Below, in pieces: positions 1 through 8,512 of a stretch of 64,000 bases of DNA (positions within the stretch are counted from its first letter, which is position 1; each line of letters begins with the position of its first letter). This stretch comes from Metaclostridioides mangenotii. GTDB lineage: Bacteria > Bacillota > Clostridia > Peptostreptococcales > Peptostreptococcaceae. The DNA is taken from NCBI RefSeq assembly GCF_017873185.1, contig NZ_JAGGJX010000007.1, positions 62,001 to 126,000 on the forward strand, in the 5' to 3' direction. Below the pieces are notes generated by a model. That model did not search any database, had not been told where the DNA came from, and saw only the letters and a list, made by a program, of their open reading frames with translations. The position numbers were made by a program, and so were the translations under genes.

Positions 1-1273
1 AAAACTCAAATTCTAATTCGTATATTCTAACAGTATCTCCGTCTTCAATACCCATTTCTCTAAGTCTATCGAATACGCCTCTGCTTTCCATAGACTTTTG
101 GAAGAATTGAAGCGACTCCATATCGTCAAAGTTTATAGAATACATAATTCTTCTAAGAGCTTTTCCAGTAACCTCATATACTCCATCTTCATCTATTTTG
201 ATATTTAAGTCTTCATCGTTTATTAATTCAGCTTCTGGTTTATACATATCCTCTTCTGAAATCAGCTCTATTTCTTCAACTTCTTTTAGAACATTAGATA
301 CATAAGTTATTACCTCATCTACACCTTCTCTTGTAGCTGCAGACATTTTAAACACTTTATATCCTCTTGCTTCAATAGTCTTTTTAAATTCTTCATATAC
401 TTCTTCGTCTTGAAGTATGTCCATCTTGTTTGCAACAACTATTTGAGGTCTTGTTGCAAGTTTTTCATTGTACAGTTTAAGCTCTTCATTTATCTTATCA
501 AAATCGTCAATAGGATCTCTACCCTCTATACCAGATATATCTACTATATGGATAAGCACCTTTGTTCTCTCTACATGTCTTAAAAACTCATGCCCAAGCC
601 CTATTCCTTCAGAAGCTCCTTCTATTATTCCCGGAATATCTGCAAGTACAAAACTATCTGCATGTTTAGTCTGCACAACGCCTAAATTTGGAGTAATAGT
701 CGTAAAATGATAGTTCGCAATCTTTGGCTTAGCTTTTGTAACTAACGATAAGAAAGTAGATTTGCCTACATTAGGGAATCCTAAAAGACCTACATCTGCA
801 AGCATTTTAAGCTCAAGTACTATCCATCTTTCTTCTCCATCTGTTCCAGGCTTTGCAAAGTTTGGAGCCTGTCTAGTTGCTGTGGCAAAATTATGATTAC
901 CTTTACCGCCATATCCACCTCTTGCAACCACAATTCTATCATTTTCATCTTTTAAATCTGCTAAAACTAGCCCAGTTGATTCATCTCTAATTACAGTCCC
1001 AGCTGGTACTTTTAAAACTATATCTTCTCCGTTTTTACCAGCTCTTTTTCTTTTTGTTCCGTTTTCGCCTGAAGGAGCTAAGTATTTTCTTTGATATTTG
1101 AAGTCTAGAAGTGTTCTTATCCCTAAATCCACTTCAAATACTACACTTGCACCACGTCCGCCGTCTCCGCCATCAGGGCCTCCTGCTGGAACATATTTTT
1201 CTCTTCTAAAAGATATTCCACCGTTTCCACCATTTCCAGCCTTAACGAATATTTTCGCCTTATCTATAAACAC
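1..1273 (-). CDS. obg: GTPase Obg (last few codons off the left edge)
   Basis: Ribosome-associated GTPase of the Obg/CgtA family, involved in late 50S assembly and stress signalling. Translating the minus strand from a GTG at 1273 gives MFIDKAKIFVKAGNGG, the glycine-rich Obg fold, then a G domain with the P-loop GFPNVGKS and the DIPGIIEGA switch region, and a C-terminal OCT domain up to the window edge. About 424 codons are present, close to the usual Clostridia length, so only a few are missing. The GTG is chosen because AGGTGA lies just upstream and the family begins with this peptide. It follows rpmA, the classic L21-L27-Obg order, but a hairpin terminator separates them. Confidence 0.96.
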   Translation of the reverse strand, partial: MFIDKAKIFVKAGNGGNGGISFRREKYVPAGGPDGGDGGRGASVVFEVDLGIRTLLDFKYQRKYLAPSGENGTKRKRAGKNGEDIVLKVPAGTVIRDESTGLVLADLKDENDRIVVARGGYGGKGNHNFATATRQAPNFAKPGTDGEERWIVLELKMLADVGLLGFPNVGKSTFLSLVTKAKPKIANYHFTTITPNLGVVQTKHADSFVLADIPGIIEGASEGIGLGHEFLRHVERTKVLIHIVDISGIEGRDPIDDFDKINEELKLYNEKLATRPQIVVANKMDILQDEEVYEEFKKTIEARGYKVFKMSAATREGVDEVITYVSNVLKEVEEIELISEEDMYKPEAELINDEDLNIKIDEDGVYEVTGKALRRIMYSINFDDMESLQFFQKSMESRGVFDRLREMGIEDGDTVRIYELEFEF

Positions 1274-1361
1274 AACATCACCTACTTGATTAATCTTTAT
1301 ACTATTTTACCCCAAATTTACATATAAATTCTAGGTAAATTCCGATTGTATTTTTACTAAA

Positions 1362-1388
1362 ATAAAAAGGAGTGTATCCACACTCCTT
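1362..1388 (-). terminator. Hairpin terminator between rpmA and obg
   Basis: An 8-bp stem (1367-1374 with 1381-1388, AAGGAGTG/CACTCCTT) with a 6-nt loop is followed on the minus strand by a run of T. It sits just after the rpmA stop and could end or attenuate the ribosomal-protein transcript before obg. Confidence 0.75.
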
Positions 1389-1398
1389 CCATAGTATA

Positions 1399-1689
1399 TT
1401 ATTCAGCAACTGCTACTGGATATATACTTACTTTTTTTCTCTTCTTATCTTTTCTTTCGAACTTAACAGTACCGTCAACTAATGCGAATAAAGTATCATC
1501 GCTACCTTTTCCTACATTAGTTCCTGGATGTATTTTAGTTCCTCTTTGTCTAACTATTATACTTCCAGCAGTTACTAATTGTCCATCAAATCTCTTAACA
1601 CCTAATCTCTTAGAAACAGAATCTCTACCGTTTTTAGAAGAACCTACTCCTTTTTTAGATGCAAGTAATTGTAAATTCATTTTTAACAT
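1399..1689 (-). CDS. rpmA: 50S ribosomal protein L27 with cleavable N-terminal extension
   Basis: Bacterial L27, placed near the peptidyl-transferase centre. The 96-residue product starts [14 protein letters not shown], and mature L27 would begin at ASKKG. Firmicute L27 carries a short N-terminal extension that the cysteine protease Prp removes, and the Prp gene lies immediately upstream in the same operon. The residue before the expected cut is Leu here, whereas the family usually has Phe (LNLQFF|A or LQLF|A). The core, including [14 protein letters not shown], is normal. The gene has an SD (GGGGGT) and is followed by a terminator. Confidence 0.97.
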   Translation of the reverse strand: MLKMNLQLLASKKGVGSSKNGRDSVSKRLGVKRFDGQLVTAGSIIVRQRGTKIHPGTNVGKGSDDTLFALVDGTVKFERKDKKRKKVSIYPVAVAE

Positions 1690-1702
1690 ATGGAGTCACC
1701 CC

Positions 1703-2020
1703 CTACTTTTTCAAAATTTTTATATACTTCGGATATTCTCGTTTTATCTCTTCAACTGCAAGCTGAAAATGCTCAAGTAACAATTTCGATTTCTCTATAT
1801 AAGATGTATCTACTATACACTCTATATGACCTTCATCAGCGACTATCGTTTCAAATTCAACTTTTTGTAGTTTGTTTAGTGAGTTTATAACAGCAATAGC
1901 ATTAGATGTAACCGCTGAACAAACTATATCCTGACCTGCATCAGCAAAGCCAGCATGTCCACTTAAACAAAACCCTTTGATTTGGAAATCATCATTATAA
2001 TAATATTTTACTTTTATCAT
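1703..2020 (-). CDS. prp: Ribosomal-processing cysteine protease Prp
   Basis: YsxB/Prp family, 105 residues. In Firmicutes this protease trims the N-terminal extension of L27. The family dyad is visible as His22 (in GHAGFADAG) and Cys34 (in DIVCSAVTS), at the spacing known for the S. aureus enzyme. It lies between rplU and rpmA, the usual position, with about a dozen bases on each side, so it is co-transcribed with its substrate. The assignment rests on motif, length and context. Confidence 0.94.
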   Translation of the reverse strand: MIKVKYYYNDDFQIKGFCLSGHAGFADAGQDIVCSAVTSNAIAVINSLNKLQKVEFETIVADEGHIECIVDTSYIEKSKLLLEHFQLAVEEIKREYPKYIKILKK

Positions 2021-2032
2021 AATATATACTCT

Positions 2033-2344
2033 CTAAGCGTTTATTTTTTCAACAACTAACTTAGTATATGCTTGACGATGTCCTTGCTTTCTTCTATAGT
2101 CTTTTTTAGCTTTATACTTATAAACTATAACTTTTTTAGCTTTTCCTTGCTCAACTACTTTAGCTTGTACAGAAGCACCTTCAACAACTGGAGCACCTAA
2201 TTTAAGTTCTCCATCTTTTGAGCATGCTAATACTTCATCTAAAGTAACAGTATCACCTGTGCTAGCTTCTAACTTTTCAACAAATAATACATCACCTTCA
2301 GAAACTTTATACTGTTTTCCACCAGTCTTAACTATAGCGTACAT
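2033..2344 (-). CDS. rplU: 50S ribosomal protein L21
   Basis: L21, 103 residues from the ATG at 2344 ([14 protein letters not shown]), ending in a basic tail with [11 protein letters not shown]. The reading frame stays open 12 codons further upstream, but the family starts at this Met, and GGAGGT (2351-2356) is correctly spaced for it. First gene of the rplU-prp-rpmA unit, driven by a consensus promoter and preceded by an untranslated leader. Confidence 0.97.
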   Translation of the reverse strand: MYAIVKTGGKQYKVSEGDVLFVEKLEASTGDTVTLDEVLACSKDGELKLGAPVVEGASVQAKVVEQGKAKKVIVYKYKAKKDYRRKQGHRQAYTKLVVEKINA

Positions 2345-2425
2345 ATATACACCTCCTCGGTCACAAACTCGCCAATACAAGGTACTCCAAACGGAGATTT
2401 AGACCTTTATTGAGCGGCATTACAG
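2345..2425 (-). promoter_or_regulatory. 5' leader of the L21 operon, probable L21-type autoregulatory leader
   Basis: About 80 untranslated bases lie between the predicted start site and rplU. They contain a hairpin with CTCC/GGAG closed by GGT/ACC (2381-2405, loop GTTT on the minus strand) and more GC-rich segments running into the SD. Firmicutes commonly carry an L21-binding leader here, so this is the expected element. The fold has not been modelled. Confidence 0.5.
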
Positions 2426-2431
2426 TTATTA

Positions 2432-2460
2432 ATTATATGATAATCACATTACTTTGTCAA
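2432..2460 (-). promoter_or_regulatory. Sigma-A promoter of rplU-prp-rpmA
   Basis: On the minus strand a perfect -35 TTGACA (2455-2460) and a perfect -10 TATAAT (2432-2437) are separated by exactly 17 bases. The -35 box overlaps the stop-codon region of rng, so the ribosomal-protein unit has its own strong promoter inside the end of the upstream gene. Confidence 0.9.
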
Positions 2461-3866
2461 CTATTTTTATTGAAAACCAAGTGTATATTTTCATGGTCTA
2501 TTTTATGGTTTTCCAATACAGTTATTTTTATGCTATATTTTTTGCTTATATTTTCGATAATATTTAAGTATTCCTCAGTTATAACTCTAAATACAGAGCT
2601 ATTAATCTCTACAGATACGTCTCTATACACAGTATGTTTTTTTGTTCTTCTTATCTCTCTTTCAATCTTATCGATTACATACTTTACAGACTTTAGAGAG
2701 TTTGATGAATTACATGTTTCACAATCCATTAAGTAAAAAGAGTCTATTGAGCTTTTTTCTCTTCTTCTAGCCACCTCAACAAGACCTAACCTAGTCATCC
2801 CTAATACTTCAGATTTTCTTCTATCATTTTTTAAACTCTCATCCAACACTCTAAGTACTTCGTGCTTTTCTTTACTAGATTTCATATCTATAAAGTCTAT
2901 TACAACTATTCCGCTTATATCTCTAATCCTCAGCTGATATGCAATCTCTGAGGCAGCCTCTAAATTAGTCTTTAAGATAGTATCAGAAAGCTTTGCACTC
3001 TTAGTGAACTTCCCTGTATTTACATCAACAACTGTCATAGCTTCGGTTCTATCTACTATTATATAACCTCCACTTTTTAGCCAAACTTTCTTGTCAAATA
3101 GCTTATTTATTTTATCGTCAACTCTATGGAGTTCAAATACATTTTCATCTTCCTCTAAAACTAGTTTTTCAATAAACTTCTTGTCAATAGACTTTAATTT
3201 TGCTTTTATTTCTTCATAAGTATCAGCATTATCTGTAACAATTTTTTCTATTTCTTCACTTAAATTATCATTTATATATTTTACAGCTGAACTCTCAGAT
3301 TTATAGAGAAGCTTCGGACCTATTCCAAGTTTATATTCTTTTAAAATCTCACTGTATTTATATTTCAATTCACAAATGTCTTTTTGTAGATCTTCTATTG
3401 TACATCCTTGAGCTTCCGTCCTTATAATCAGCCCTAGATTTTCTACATTTGTCTCTTTAACTAGCTTTTTGAGTCTGACAATTTCTTTTTCATCTCTAAT
3501 TTTACTAGACATAGTTACCCGAGTATTTGCAGGTATATACACTAAGTATCTACCTGCAATGCTGATCTCTAAGTTTAATTTAGCCCCTTTTGTACCTACT
3601 TCTTCTTTATTTACCTGAACTAAAACATCACTTCCAGATTTAATCTCTGTGTCGTTATCGAGTTGTAGATACGCAAGCTTTTCCAATCCTATGTCTACAA
3701 AACACGCATCGATTCCATTTAATACTTTTTTTACAACTCCTCGATATATGTTTGATACTTTTTTCTCGCAATCATTGTCGTCGATAAAAAAGTCTAACAG
3801 CTTATTATCGCTAGTTACAGCTGTTTTCTGTGAAGTTGTCAATGTTTCTATTATTATACTTTTCAA
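2457..3866 (-). CDS. rng: Ribonuclease G/E family endoribonuclease
   Basis: RNase G-type single-strand endonuclease for rRNA and mRNA processing, about 469 residues. Domains in order: S1 RNA-binding domain (about 35-120), RNase H-like region, then the DNase-I-like catalytic part with metal-binding aspartates in MTVVDVNTG and GIVVIDFIDM, and the Cys-x-x-Cys Zn-link (DCETC, near residue 382). It lacks the long C-terminal scaffold of RNase E. The frame runs to a GTG at 3875, but TTG at 3866 is better spaced from GAGGTG. Placed between the radical-SAM pair and rplU, as in other clostridia. Confidence 0.92.
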   Translation of the reverse strand: MKSIIIETLTTSQKTAVTSDNKLLDFFIDDNDCEKKVSNIYRGVVKKVLNGIDACFVDIGLEKLAYLQLDNDTEIKSGSDVLVQVNKEEVGTKGAKLNLEISIAGRYLVYIPANTRVTMSSKIRDEKEIVRLKKLVKETNVENLGLIIRTEAQGCTIEDLQKDICELKYKYSEILKEYKLGIGPKLLYKSESSAVKYINDNLSEEIEKIVTDNADTYEEIKAKLKSIDKKFIEKLVLEEDENVFELHRVDDKINKLFDKKVWLKSGGYIIVDRTEAMTVVDVNTGKFTKSAKLSDTILKTNLEAASEIAYQLRIRDISGIVVIDFIDMKSSKEKHEVLRVLDESLKNDRRKSEVLGMTRLGLVEVARRREKSSIDSFYLMDCETCNSSNSLKSVKYVIDKIEREIRRTKKHTVYRDVSVEINSSVFRVITEEYLNIIENISKKYSIKITVLENHKIDHENIHLVFNKNS

Positions 3867-3917
3867 ACTTTTCACCTCTAAGATCTAAAAACTCGTTTAA
3901 AGTATTTTTTATACTTT

Positions 3918-4616
3918 CTACATAGGAGTTTCAAGGTGCCCATCCTTTTGAATATAAAGATCGCGTCTAAGTATATCTACATCTAGCGGATCCATAATTA
4001 TACCGAAAATCTCTAAAATCTTTGGTATAAATATATTTGTATTTAAGTTTTGCTTTGATCCTGTAGCTATCATTGTATTTATTGTTATTCTCTCTTCATT
4101 TAGATCTATAATGTCGAAGTTCTTTATTAAAGGTCTTATGTCTACATCGACCATTTTTCCTTTTTTATTCTTTTTAGTTATCATTATCTCTTCTTGATTC
4201 ATAAACTCGACTATTTTTCCCTTTACATACTCTTTACTAAGGGGTCTTTCAAGGTCTATACTGAAAATATATTCACCATAATCTATAATCGATGAAAGGG
4301 ATGGTGTTTGAGAATCAATTTCCATAGCTTTCATAAATTCAATTCCCGCTGGAAGCTCTTTAGATATTCTCTCCAAGAATTCATTAATTGTTAGATCGTC
4401 CTCTATCTCTATGTCTACATATTCACCTTGACTCTCTGTACCAAGAGCAAGCGCATTTCCATAGCTCATCTTTGGGTGAGGGTTGTAACCTTGTGAGTGA
4501 GATAAGTTAATCTCAGCTCTTCTAAATGCCCTGTGAAGTAGTCTCTGTAAATCAAGATGAGATATGTAGATCATATCCCCTTCTTTTTTAAATTTCACTC
4601 TAATTATCTTACTCAT
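3918..4616 (-). CDS. Radical-SAM-linked protein (DUF2344/TIGR03936 type)
   Basis: A 232-residue protein of the family found next to, or fused to, TIGR03960 radical-SAM proteins. The start, with YISHLDLQRLLHRAFRRAE and YNPHPKMSYGNALALG, is the family hallmark. No catalytic motif is recognisable. The ATG directly abuts the stop codon of the upstream radical-SAM gene, so the two are translationally coupled and probably act together. Function is unknown. Position between the radical-SAM gene and RNase G/ribosomal proteins hints at RNA or ribosome modification, which is inference only. Confidence 0.9.
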   Translation of the reverse strand: MSKIIRVKFKKEGDMIYISHLDLQRLLHRAFRRAEINLSHSQGYNPHPKMSYGNALALGTESQGEYVDIEIEDDLTINEFLERISKELPAGIEFMKAMEIDSQTPSLSSIIDYGEYIFSIDLERPLSKEYVKGKIVEFMNQEEIMITKKNKKGKMVDVDIRPLIKNFDIIDLNEERITINTMIATGSKQNLNTNIFIPKILEIFGIIMDPLDVDILRRDLYIQKDGHLETPM

Positions 4617-6461
4617 CTAGCATAATCCCCTTCCTATATCATGCGTATTTATACCACAGACGTTGCAACCATTTCTACAATCTGGTGTTATTTCATCCAG
4701 TTTAGCTTTATCGTTTTCTCTTATAAGGAAATCTTTATCTACTCCTACATCAATGTGATCCCATGGGAATACCTCATCGTAATTTCTATCTCTATTAGCG
4801 TAAAAATCTATTGATAAATCGTTCTTTTCCATAGCTTCCTTCCAAATATCAAGTTTGAAGTACTCAGACCATCCATCAAACTTAGCTCCTATTTTAAAGG
4901 CGTCGTAGATAACCTTACCTATCTTACGGTCACCTCTAGCTACTACTGCTTCCATTAAACTAGTACTTGAATCATGGTAATTGTACTTTATATTTTTGTT
5001 TCTAAGTTTTTGAACTAAATGTCTTTGTTTTTCTACTATTTCTTTAGTAGTATCCTGTGCGTGCCATTGGAATGGTGTAAATGGCTTCGGAACAAATGTT
5101 GATGTACTTACAGTTACACCAAAGTTTTTCTTAAGCTTGCCTTGATGTACATCTCTGTAGATATCAATTACTTCATATGCTAATTTTGCTATACCATCAA
5201 GATCATCATAAGTCTCTGTTGGGAGACCTATCATAAAGTATAATTTCACACTATCCCATCCCATTTCAAATGCCTTACGTGTTGCATTTTCTAAATCTTC
5301 TTCTGTTACCCCTTTGTTTATTACATCTCTCATCCTTTGAGTTCCCGCTTCTGGTGCAAATGTAAGTCCTGATTTTCTAACTTGTTGTATTTTATCCGCT
5401 ATTTCCATAGAAAAATTGTCAAGTCTAAGCGATGGCAGAGATATTCCGATATTGTTTGATGCGTATTCGTCTACCAAATAGTCCGTAAGCTCTGATAAAT
5501 GAGTGTAATCACTAGTACTAAGAGATGAAAGTGATATTTCATCATAACCTGTATTTTTAACTAGCTTTTCTAATATCTCTTTTAGTCTTTCTACCGATTT
5601 CTCTCTTATTGGTCTATATATCATTCCTGCTTGACAGAATCTACAGCCTCTAGTACATCCTCTAAATAGTTCAAGTACTATCCTGTCGTGTACTGTATCT
5701 ATATAAGGTACTATAAGTTTCTCTGGATATAATACATTCTCTACATCTTTAATTATTCTCTTGCTTGGATTTGTTGGTATTCCTTCTTTTAATGTAACTA
5801 CATTTTTAACTGTTCCATCCTCATTGTAGTTTACATCGTAAAAACTAGGAATATAAACACCTTCTATATTAGATATTCTATATAGAAAATCCTCTCTACT
5901 AGTCTTATTTTTCTTCCATTCTTTATATAAATCGACTACTTCTAAATTTACTTCTTCACCTTCACCAAGTATTACTATGTCCGCAAAATCCGCAAGTGGC
6001 TCAGAGTTATAAGAACATGGACCCCCTACCATTACAAATGGATCATCTAATTTTCTATCTTCTTTTAATATAGGTATACCTGCTAAATCTAGAATATTTA
6101 ATATATTTGTGTAAGATAGTTCGTATTGAAGTGTAAAAGTTACAAAGTCAAAATCAGTTATAGGCTCCCTCGACTCTAAAGCAAATAAAGGTATGTTTTT
6201 TTCCCTCATTATATTTTCCATATCTACGCCAGGAGAGTACACCCTTTCACAAAATACATCTTCATCTCTATTTATAACATCGTAAAGTATGTGACTGCCT
6301 AAATGACTCATACCAACTTCATATATATCCGGGAAACAATGTGCATATCTTATAAGATTCTCTTTATCTGTATCTTTGTGTATAGAGTTGATCTCATTGC
6401 CTAGATATCTAGACGGTTTTTCTACTTTTTTTAGTATTCTTTTCAAATCAACTTTCTTCAT
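4617..6461 (-). CDS. B12-binding-type radical SAM protein, TIGR03960 family
   Basis: A 614-residue radical SAM enzyme of unknown reaction. The N-terminal part (about 1-200) has the Rossmann-like region of B12-binding radical SAM proteins, including MVGGPCSYNSEPLADFADIV. The cluster motif CTRGCRFC lies near residue 272, followed by the core with LPSLRLDNFS and TFAPEAGTQRMRDVINKG. The C-terminal end has extra cysteines (CRNGCNVCG), possibly a second metal site. An SD (GGAGG) precedes the ATG. It is the first gene of a minus-strand run into DUF2344, rng and the L21 unit. The family is confident; the substrate is not known. Confidence 0.92.
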   Translation of the reverse strand: MKKVDLKRILKKVEKPSRYLGNEINSIHKDTDKENLIRYAHCFPDIYEVGMSHLGSHILYDVINRDEDVFCERVYSPGVDMENIMREKNIPLFALESREPITDFDFVTFTLQYELSYTNILNILDLAGIPILKEDRKLDDPFVMVGGPCSYNSEPLADFADIVILGEGEEVNLEVVDLYKEWKKNKTSREDFLYRISNIEGVYIPSFYDVNYNEDGTVKNVVTLKEGIPTNPSKRIIKDVENVLYPEKLIVPYIDTVHDRIVLELFRGCTRGCRFCQAGMIYRPIREKSVERLKEILEKLVKNTGYDEISLSSLSTSDYTHLSELTDYLVDEYASNNIGISLPSLRLDNFSMEIADKIQQVRKSGLTFAPEAGTQRMRDVINKGVTEEDLENATRKAFEMGWDSVKLYFMIGLPTETYDDLDGIAKLAYEVIDIYRDVHQGKLKKNFGVTVSTSTFVPKPFTPFQWHAQDTTKEIVEKQRHLVQKLRNKNIKYNYHDSSTSLMEAVVARGDRKIGKVIYDAFKIGAKFDGWSEYFKLDIWKEAMEKNDLSIDFYANRDRNYDEVFPWDHIDVGVDKDFLIRENDKAKLDEITPDCRNGCNVCGINTHDIGRGLC

Positions 6462-6761
6462 CTATTAGTAAACCTCCAATTAGTTATAATCTATTTAAAT
6501 TTGTCATTATTATTATACACGATATAAGTTTTACTATCAAAATATAATATTATGGTAGACAAAATTTGAATTAGACTGAATATTTGAATTTTTACGTTTT
6601 TAACTAAAGTCGATTGTATCTTTTGTAAATTATGTTAATATATACTTATATTCATGTGAACATTTTTATGGGGTTTTAAAATAAAGTTTTATTTATGCCA
6701 ATTTATGGGTATAATTTAACTTATGGATAAAAATGATTTTATTTTAGAGGAGGAATTTAAA
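6462..6761 (+). other. Divergent promoter region
   Basis: A 300-base AT-rich gap between the minus-strand radical-SAM gene and the plus-strand flavodiiron gene. It must hold both promoters. A weak TTGTAA-17-TTATAT match lies before fprA. I see no operator, repeat or small gene in it. Confidence 0.5.
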
Positions 6762-7955
6762 ATGAGCAATGTTTTTGAAATTAAAAAAGATGTTTATTAT
6801 ACGGGTGTTATTGACAAAGACTTAAAAGTTTTTGACATAATAATGGAAACATATTACGGCACTACATACAACTCATACTTAATCAAAGATGAAAAAACTG
6901 TACTATTTGACACTGCTAAAGAGAATTTTAAAGATCAATTCTTTAGTAATCTAAAAGAGGTAACTGAAGTAACTGACATTGATTATGTAGTAGTTCATCA
7001 TACTGAGCCGGATCATACTGGTTGTTTAAAATACCTTTTAGATATGAATCCAGAGATCGTAGTATACTGCACAAAAGCAGCAAAAACTTATTTGGACGGT
7101 CAAATAAATAAGCCTTTTAATTGTCATGTAATAAAAGATGGTGAAACCCTTAATATAGGTAAGAGAACTATCAAATTTATAACTGCGCCATTTTTACACT
7201 GGGTAGACACAATGTTCACTTATGTAGAGGAAGATAAACTTCTATTTACTTGTGATGCTTTCGGTTGCCACTACGCTGATACTAATCCTGAAATATATGG
7301 AACGGAAAACTATGAAGATTCTTTAAGATTCTACTACGATTGCATAGTAAAACCATTTGCTAAGCACGTTTTGAGTGCAGTTGAAAAATTAGGAAAATTA
7401 AATGTAGGGTTTGATACAATTCTTACATCTCACGGTCCAATACTTAGCAAAGACCCTAAAGCAGTAGTTGAAAAATACGTAAAATGGGCCACAGAAGATG
7501 TTGGCTTTATAAATCAAAATAAAGCTGCTGTATTCTACTTATCAGCTTATGAAAACACTTTAAAAATGGGTGAAAAAATAGTAGAAGCTATAAAAGCAGA
7601 AGGTGCTGAAGCTACATTGTACGACTTAGAACATATGAAATTATCTGAAGTTCATGATGCTTTCTTATCATCTAAAGTTGTATTATTAGGATCACCTACA
7701 ATTAACAAAACTATGGTTAAGCCAATGTGGGATTTATTTTCAATAATCGATCCAGTTATAAACCAAGGTAAGGTAGCTGGGGTATACGGATCATTCGGAT
7801 GGAGTGGAGAAGGTATAACAATAGCTCAAACACTTATCAAGTCTATGGTGTTTAAATCTCCTGTTGAGCCACTTAAGAAAAAATTCTCACCAAGTGAAGA
7901 TACTTTTGAAGACTGCATAAACTTCGGAAAAGAATTTGCACAATTTATAAAATAA
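6762..7955 (+). CDS. fprA: Flavodiiron protein (FprA family O2/NO reductase)
   Basis: Cytoplasmic flavodiiron protein that reduces O2 to water or NO to N2O and so protects anaerobes. The N-terminal metallo-beta-lactamase-like domain has the diiron ligand signature HHTEPDHTG near residue 80 and later ligands in FLHWVDTMF, CDAFGCH and SHGP. The C-terminal flavodoxin-like domain (about 255-397) has GSPTINKTM and YGSFGWSGE for FMN. I prefer the ATG at 6762 (MSNVFEI), because AGAGGAGG lies 8-9 bases upstream, over one 13 codons earlier. No rubredoxin is attached. Monocistronic, ending in a terminator. Confidence 0.95.
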   Translation: MSNVFEIKKDVYYTGVIDKDLKVFDIIMETYYGTTYNSYLIKDEKTVLFDTAKENFKDQFFSNLKEVTEVTDIDYVVVHHTEPDHTGCLKYLLDMNPEIVVYCTKAAKTYLDGQINKPFNCHVIKDGETLNIGKRTIKFITAPFLHWVDTMFTYVEEDKLLFTCDAFGCHYADTNPEIYGTENYEDSLRFYYDCIVKPFAKHVLSAVEKLGKLNVGFDTILTSHGPILSKDPKAVVEKYVKWATEDVGFINQNKAAVFYLSAYENTLKMGEKIVEAIKAEGAEATLYDLEHMKLSEVHDAFLSSKVVLLGSPTINKTMVKPMWDLFSIIDPVINQGKVAGVYGSFGWSGEGITIAQTLIKSMVFKSPVEPLKKKFSPSEDTFEDCINFGKEFAQFIK

Positions 7956-7995
7956 ACGATTTTAGTTATACGGCTAAAATAGCAAAAATTGATTT

Positions 7996-8028
7996 AGGTA
8001 GATGATAACTACTATATCTACCTTTTTT
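7996..8028 (+). terminator. Rho-independent terminator of fprA
   Basis: An 8-bp stem AGGTAGAT (7996-8003) with ATCTACCT (8016-8023), a 12-nt loop and a T-run. A weaker ATTTTAG/CTAAAAT hairpin lies just before it. Confidence 0.85.
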
Positions 8029-8056
8029 ATATTAAATTCAAATCTTTTAATTAAAA

Positions 8057-8120
8057 GTAAAACAAAATACAAAAGCAGTAAATTCAAATAAGAATTTACT
8101 GCTTTTGTATTTTGTTTTAC
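8057..8120. repeat. Perfect 29-bp inverted repeat (hairpin)
   Basis: Arms 8057-8085 and 8092-8120 are perfect reverse complements with a 6-base spacer. On the minus strand the stem is followed by TTTTAATTAA, so it could be the terminator for the small minus-strand gene at 8284-8442. The length and perfection of the stem exceed an ordinary terminator, and it could instead be a palindromic repeat element. Confidence 0.85.
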
Positions 8121-8142
8121 GTTTTACCGTCTCTATTTTGTT

Positions 8143-8271
8143 TCACTGTTTTTTTCTCGTTATATGTTTATATTTCGTTAATGCTTCTATTTCTAAGTTC
8201 ATATTGCCAAAATCCGATATAAATTGTCTTTAGCTTTTTGATAATTTATTTTTTTCTAATTGCTCCTGCAA
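8143..8271 (-). pseudogene. Short reading frame split by one in-frame TAA
   Basis: From a TTG at 8271 with AAGG upstream, 13 codons (LQEQLEKNKLSKS) are followed by TAA and then, in the same frame, by 28 further sense codons (ending KYKHITRKKQ) up to TGA at 8143. One substitution would restore a 42-residue basic helical peptide. I do not recognise a family. It may be a decayed small gene or chance. Confidence 0.35.
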
Positions 8272-8283
8272 TATATCCTTACC

Positions 8284-8442
8284 TCATCTCTTTGTATTTG
8301 GTCCAAGAGATGCTTTTTTTGCATTGTGATGTTGATTCTGATTTTCTACAGAGACAGAGTTTGTAATACTGTTAAACATACCTTTATTTTCAGTATCTAT
8401 TTTCTCGAATTTCTTATTTTGTTTATTTTCTTTTCTTGCCAC
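8284..8442 (-). CDS. Small basic protein, CPC_1213-family-like
   Basis: A 52-residue ORF starting GTG at 8442 with AAGGAG (8451-8456) ideally placed. The product is hydrophilic and Lys/Asn-rich at the start and ends KKASLGPNTKR. That C-terminus is what I remember of the short clostridial CPC_1213 proteins, whose function is unknown. A good SD, the conserved tail and a hairpin downstream support a real gene. The longer plus-strand frame over the same bases is its antisense shadow. Confidence 0.7.
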   Translation of the reverse strand: MARKENKQNKKFEKIDTENKGMFNSITNSVSVENQNQHHNAKKASLGPNTKR

Positions 8443-8512
8443 TATTATCACTCCTTAATATTTTAATATATATGACACAGCTGAAGTCCTGACTTTTGAT
8501 GCGATATATATG

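Noticed and set aside
2410-2736. Plus-strand 108-codon ORF over the rplU promoter and end of rng
   Set aside because: Antisense shadow of the rng C-terminus with no SD.
8260-8466. Plus-strand 68-codon ORF
   Set aside because: It is antisense to the minus-strand 52-residue gene, which has a much better SD and sensible composition. The plus-strand product is a hydrophobic, Phe/Cys-rich artefact.
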